Below are positions 7,760 to 11,560 of a DNA stretch of 11,560 bases, one piece after another (positions within the stretch are counted from its first letter, which is position 1; each line of letters opens with the position of its first letter). The notes under the pieces are model-generated. The model saw nothing but the letters and a program-made list of their open reading frames with translations. It made no database searches and was not told the DNA's origin. A program made the position numbers and the translations under genes. Origin of the DNA: an uncultured Bacteroidota bacterium (GTDB taxonomy: Bacteria > Bacteroidota > Bacteroidia > Flavobacteriales > Flavobacteriaceae); NCBI GenBank assembly GCA_902609035.1, contig CACLQG010000032.1, positions 1 to 11,560 on the forward strand, written 5' to 3'.

Positions 7760-10651
7760 ATGATGAAAAGATTAGTTTACACAACTTTGCTATTGGTTTT
7801 GGTTAATTCTAAGTTTATTTTTTCTCAAAATTCAAATTGTGAAAATCCTATTAATTACGCCCGGGATCTCTATTCTATAGGAGATTTTAGAAACTTAAAA
7901 TCGATTTTGAAAAATTGTATTTTAAACCAAAATAAATCTACAAATTTTGAAAAAAACCAAGCTAGGGAGTTATTTGCTTTAACTGCAATTGCCCAAGATT
8001 CTATTATTGGGGCAGAAAATATAATTACAGAAATTATTTTATCCGATTCCTCTTACGAGCCAGTCTTGGGTATTACAAATTATGTATTTAATGAAATTTA
8101 TATAAAAAGTTATAAAAATAATGTAGGAACCAAAATTTCTTCTGTTTCCAAAAGACCAGAGGACATAAGAACTGCACCTGCAAATGTAGAATTAATAACT
8201 TCTGAGCAGATTATTTCCAGGGGCTACGTTGACATTATTGATTTACTTTCAGATATTCCTGGATTTGAAATAAGTAAGACCTATTCCGTGATTTATTCAC
8301 ACATTTATCAGTTAGGTTTCGAGCAAAACAATACAGAAAGGACATTACTGATGATTGATGGTGTAGAGGAAAATGATGTTTGGCTAAATTGGGCATATTT
8401 GTCCCGTCAGTATCCGATTTCAAATATTAAAGCGGTAGAGGTAGTCTATGGTCCGACCGGAACAATGTATGGTCCTAGAGCTTTTGTTGGTGCCATCAAT
8501 ATCATTACATTTCCCCCAGGTGAACGTGCTGGAGATTTTTTCAAACAAAGAGAAGCAAGAAATTCAGATATATATGCGAACATAAATGTGGCTGGAGGAT
8601 CATTCAACACTAAAGACCTTGATATTACCATCGGTAATACCATGGCAAAGAGTAAAATAAAATATCAAGTAACAGGGCGTTTCTACAGATCGGATGAGCA
8701 TGATGAGTTTATTGATACCTTCTATAACTATGACGCTGCAGATTTGGATGGATTTCAATACGATCATATAGTTTCGACAGTTGGAGAGGCCGAAGCTTCG
8801 ACAGGTAAATCTATTGATCAATTACACACCGATTATGGAAATTATTTCGTACAATCGGGTGATAATTTATCACTTTCCTCAGATGGTATAACAAGAGCCA
8901 GAGAAGCTGATGTAGAGGCCTATACGCGGTCAATTAATGGTGTCCCATTACAACCTTCAAATCATACTGATAATTTCTTTATTGGTGCTAAATTAGCATT
9001 TGGAAATTTCTTAATTGGATATAGAACATGGAAAAAAATTGAAGGTTTTGGTCAATATATCGACCTGGACGTCGCTCCATCAAAAAATGGTTCTGTCTGG
9101 GCTCCTTCTAACACTACTATATACTTAAAATTCAACCAATCATTAAGTGAGAATCTTGATTTCTCAGTTCTTTCGAGTTTTAAGAACCACAAATTAGGTA
9201 GAGAGTCAAATCGAGTAAACTTTATTCCATTTGCTTATCCTCAAAATTTCAGCAGTAACTCACTAAGTGATTTTTTTAACTATTTAGAGAATGGTAACAA
9301 AATCGATAATCATGGATGGAAGAACAGGTTATACTTTTATCAAGCTACCCAAGGAAGAACAGAGGCAAGAATTAACTATAATACAGAAAAGATAAATGCC
9401 TTAATCGGAGCTGATTATAGAATTACCTCAACTCAAGGAGATTATCAGGTATATGACGAAATTAACTCAGATCCAACTATATTTTCTACCAAATTTAACT
9501 CTGAGGCAGAATATGAAAATTATATAGCGATTAACAATGGACAATTAAGCGGATACCCTAGTGGACAAACAGATGGATTTAATGCTTATTTGATTAATAG
9601 TCTAGGTGTTTTTGCCCAAGCAAGTGTTAATTTTGCTAAAAATTTTGGTTTAACAGCTGGAGTGAGATATGACTCAAAAAATGTACGACAAATAAGACTA
9701 TTTGATGTCTACACTCCTAGGTTTGGACTTTACTATAACACAGAACTATTTACAATCAAGGGTAATTATTCTAAAGGATATCAAAATGTTTCTTTATGGA
9801 CTAGGTTTTCAACAGGCGCAGGTAGATATCCTAATAATATTCTTGTTCCTGAGGAAAATGATTATTTTGATCTGACCATTATGGGGGGTAATAAATCTAG
9901 GACTTTCGAGTGGAAATTAAATGGATTTTCATACAAAGTTAAAAATGCTGTAACCAGTGGAAAAGGATATGTACCATCGACGGGTACTAATGTTTTAGAA
10001 ACTGAAACAAGCGAGGACGAATTGGTTGCTATACTGGATGCTCAAGGTGTTAGTTACTCTAGTGATGAAATATATTCAATGAATGTAAATATTAAGGGTT
10101 ATTACCAAGTAAACGGATCTACCTTTAGTTTAAAATATAGAAAAAATGGGTTTAATGTTTTTGCGAATGGAACCTTTTTCGATCCCAATCAGTTGGATGT
10201 TAATAACAAAAAAACTAGCAGGATTGCAGACATTGCTACATTAAAAGGTAATTTTGGTCTTGGAAAAAAAATGAGTCTTGGGAATTTTAATCTTAATGTT
10301 AGTTCAAGATTGAATTGGGTTGGTGAGAGACAAGTTGGGGATGGAACCACTAAAAGCGGTAGTCTAGGATACGAACAATCTGGAAAAATACCATCCTATT
10401 TAATATTGAACGGGAACATAATTATAGGACACAAAAAATTCAGCCAAGTCAAATTAAATATTTCCGGGGCTAACATTTTAAATGCTGTTTATTTTCACCC
10501 AGGACCGCGGTCAGCAAATGGAGATTACGGTTTAGCACCTGCTGAGGCCACTTGGAGTGATACTGTTAATAATCAAATTCGATTCGACTTTGTTCCTTAT
10601 GTAAGACAAAGAGCAAGATTTTTAGTATTCAAATTGATTTTTGACTTTTGA
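7760..10651 (+). CDS. TonB-dependent outer-membrane receptor with helical N-terminal extension
   Basis: A 963-residue outer-membrane receptor, energised by TonB-ExbBD, that should bind and import a large or chelated ligand; the ligand is unknown. It has a signal peptide (MMKRLVYTTLLLVLVN... with cleavage likely near 22-24). Residues ~25-125 are a helical, TPR-like stretch ending in SDSSYEPVLG, replacing the carboxypeptidase-regulatory-like domain seen in many Bacteroidota receptors. The plug spans ~130-250: TAPANVELITSEQI, DLLSDIPGFE, LLMIDGVEE, VEVVYGPTGTMYGPRAF and GAINIIT. The beta-barrel fills the rest, ends in FKLIFDF with a terminal Phe, and carries a late PGPRSANG motif typical of receptors. 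It has no SusD-type partner nearby, so a classical SusCD glycan system is unlikely. It starts 4 bases after the STAND-like gene and overlaps the next gene, implying a shared transcript. ATG 7763 is an equal alternative start. Confidence 0.92.
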   Translation: MMKRLVYTTLLLVLVNSKFIFSQNSNCENPINYARDLYSIGDFRNLKSILKNCILNQNKSTNFEKNQARELFALTAIAQDSIIGAENIITEIILSDSSYEPVLGITNYVFNEIYIKSYKNNVGTKISSVSKRPEDIRTAPANVELITSEQIISRGYVDIIDLLSDIPGFEISKTYSVIYSHIYQLGFEQNNTERTLLMIDGVEENDVWLNWAYLSRQYPISNIKAVEVVYGPTGTMYGPRAFVGAINIITFPPGERAGDFFKQREARNSDIYANINVAGGSFNTKDLDITIGNTMAKSKIKYQVTGRFYRSDEHDEFIDTFYNYDAADLDGFQYDHIVSTVGEAEASTGKSIDQLHTDYGNYFVQSGDNLSLSSDGITRAREADVEAYTRSINGVPLQPSNHTDNFFIGAKLAFGNFLIGYRTWKKIEGFGQYIDLDVAPSKNGSVWAPSNTTIYLKFNQSLSENLDFSVLSSFKNHKLGRESNRVNFIPFAYPQNFSSNSLSDFFNYLENGNKIDNHGWKNRLYFYQATQGRTEARINYNTEKINALIGADYRITSTQGDYQVYDEINSDPTIFSTKFNSEAEYENYIAINNGQLSGYPSGQTDGFNAYLINSLGVFAQASVNFAKNFGLTAGVRYDSKNVRQIRLFDVYTPRFGLYYNTELFTIKGNYSKGYQNVSLWTRFSTGAGRYPNNILVPEENDYFDLTIMGGNKSRTFEWKLNGFSYKVKNAVTSGKGYVPSTGTNVLETETSEDELVAILDAQGVSYSSDEIYSMNVNIKGYYQVNGSTFSLKYRKNGFNVFANGTFFDPNQLDVNNKKTSRIADIATLKGNFGLGKKMSLGNFNLNVSSRLNWVGERQVGDGTTKSGSLGYEQSGKIPSYLILNGNIIIGHKKFSQVKLNISGANILNAVYFHPGPRSANGDYGLAPAEATWSDTVNNQIRFDFVPYVRQRARFLVFKLIFDF

Positions 10652-11235
10652 GAAAAATTATACTTACTATATTAATTATAGCTAAATATGGTCAAGGGAG
10701 TGCTCAAACTATGCCATTAATTTCTGAATTTAGAACCGATTTCGGTATTGAAAATTTAGATCTCAGATTTAGGCCTGTATTTTACTTTTTGTCGAAAGAG
10801 AGAATGAGAAGAGAGTTATTCGTAGGATACACTATTGATAAGACTACCAAAATATTTAGTTATTCCAGATATAATGATTATGAAAATAAATTTTACACCG
10901 GTTTTAGGTTTGACAAAAAAATCTATTTCACCGAAAAACTCACCCTAAATAACCAGTTTAGATATATAAATAGTCCTTCTGATAAAACCGATAAAGACAT
11001 AGGTATATATATACCGGACCTTCTATACAAATTTAATAATATAAGCATAGGACTCAGGGGTTTTATAATTAACAAGGTAGATAGGCCAAGCGAAATTTCT
11101 ATTACGAAACCTTTCATTGGACCTGCCATGATTGTAAACGAGGAAAAGTTCTTGACCATGTTTTCTTTTTTACCTGATGTAAATGAAAATTCCAGGGATG
11201 TTCTATTAATGGCATTAATAATATTCAAATTATGA
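10648..11235 (+). CDS. small secreted protein, probable outer-membrane beta-barrel
   Basis: A 195-residue protein of no family I recognise. It begins with a signal peptide (RKIILTILIIAKYGQGSAQ, cleavage likely after SAQ). The mature part is made of short alternating polar/aromatic stretches with charged turns, such as LDLRFRPVFYFLS, ELFVGYTID, KIFSYSRYNDYENKFYTGFRF, LTLNNQFRYI and NISIGLRGFI, ending in LLMALIIFKL. This pattern suits a small outer-membrane barrel of about 8-10 strands. It starts at TTG overlapping the receptor stop (TTGA), and its own stop overlaps the next ATG (ATGA), so translation of the three genes is probably coupled. I chose the TTG because it gives the basic start of an ordinary signal peptide. 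A role as a partner of the receptor is inference from position only. Confidence 0.6.
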   Translation: MRKIILTILIIAKYGQGSAQTMPLISEFRTDFGIENLDLRFRPVFYFLSKERMRRELFVGYTIDKTTKIFSYSRYNDYENKFYTGFRFDKKIYFTEKLTLNNQFRYINSPSDKTDKDIGIYIPDLLYKFNNISIGLRGFIINKVDRPSEISITKPFIGPAMIVNEEKFLTMFSFLPDVNENSRDVLLMALIIFKL

Positions 11236-11560
11236 ATAATTCTACTTCTAAAAAACTAATTGTTCTTGTATTCTTATCCATTATTTTAGGAATTTATATT
11301 CCCTTTTTTTTCGTATTTGTCAATGCTGAATTTCTTCGTTTGATAGATCCGAAATATCTCCCTTTTGCATTTATTCTTGGTGGAATAGGGGGGCTATCTT
11401 TTGCCAAATTATTCGAATTAATTGAGAAAAATCTTCCCATAAAAACTTCATTGATCCTGTTCTCATCTTTGATTTCATTTGTTTTGATGACTATTTGGGG
11501 TCTCTATAATTTGACAGATGTACCTAAAAATATTTTGGTCTTTCTATTGTACTCTTGGTT
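11232..11560 (+). CDS. multi-pass inner-membrane protein, Npt1/Npt2 (ADP/ATP translocase)-like N terminus, truncated at the right edge
   Basis: The first 109 codons of a membrane protein that runs off the window. It starts with ATG inside the receptor-partner's stop (ATGA overlap). Four hydrophobic segments are visible: about 9-30 (LIVLVFLSIILGIYIPFFFV), 42-58 (LPFAFILGGIGGLSFAK), 68-86 (SLILFSSLISFVLMTIWGL) and from 97 to the edge (NILVFLLYSW). The spacing, with a short loop and LP before the second segment, FxLxE and a charged turn after it, and LYSW in the fourth, recalls the first helices of Npt1/Npt2-type nucleotide carriers and their many uncharacterised relatives fused to HEAT or cyclic-nucleotide-binding domains in Bacteroidota. 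An ordinary MFS carrier is the other possibility. The membrane nature is sure; the family is a by-eye judgement on a fragment, and substrate cannot be guessed. Confidence 0.6.
   Translation, partial: MNNSTSKKLIVLVFLSIILGIYIPFFFVFVNAEFLRLIDPKYLPFAFILGGIGGLSFAKLFELIEKNLPIKTSLILFSSLISFVLMTIWGLYNLTDVPKNILVFLLYSW

Overview
The window is AT-rich, fully coding on the + strand apart from one roughly 350-base gap, and comes from a member of the Bacteroidota. The evidence is a large TonB-dependent receptor ending in Phe, very weak A/T-rich ribosome-binding regions, and a contractile injection system tape measure protein of the type common in that phylum. I cannot resolve a genus.

Left block (1-4624): the 3' end of an extracellular contractile injection system (eCIS) locus. 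It holds the C-terminal part of the tape measure protein (reading frame open to the left edge) and then, with a 4-base ATGA overlap, the eCIS AAA+ ATPase (Afp15-like). In this layout the ATPase appears to be the last eCIS gene.

Gap (4625-4980): non-coding, very AT-rich, with a weak stem followed by a T-run just after the ATPase stop, an 18-base perfect-arm dyad (TGTTTTA-N4-TAAAACA), and two copies of a 17-base imperfect direct repeat. No standard Bacteroidota promoter could be recognised.

Right block (4981-11560): four genes packed as one likely operon (gap of 4 bases, then two 4-base overlaps). First is a 924-residue membrane protein: an nSTAND1-like NTPase module whose P-loop has decayed, one transmembrane helix, a long Ala-rich coiled coil and a C-terminal WD40-type propeller. 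Next is a 963-residue TonB-dependent receptor with a helical N-terminal extension in place of the usual carboxypeptidase-like domain. Then a small secreted protein that looks like an outer-membrane beta-barrel, and finally the start of a multi-pass inner-membrane protein resembling Npt1/Npt2 (ADP/ATP translocase-like) carriers, cut by the right edge.

Working idea (inference): the right block is an envelope-spanning module. The propeller of the pseudo-STAND protein would lie in the periplasm, between an outer-membrane receptor plus small barrel and an inner-membrane carrier. Whether it serves the eCIS or is merely next to it cannot be told from this window.
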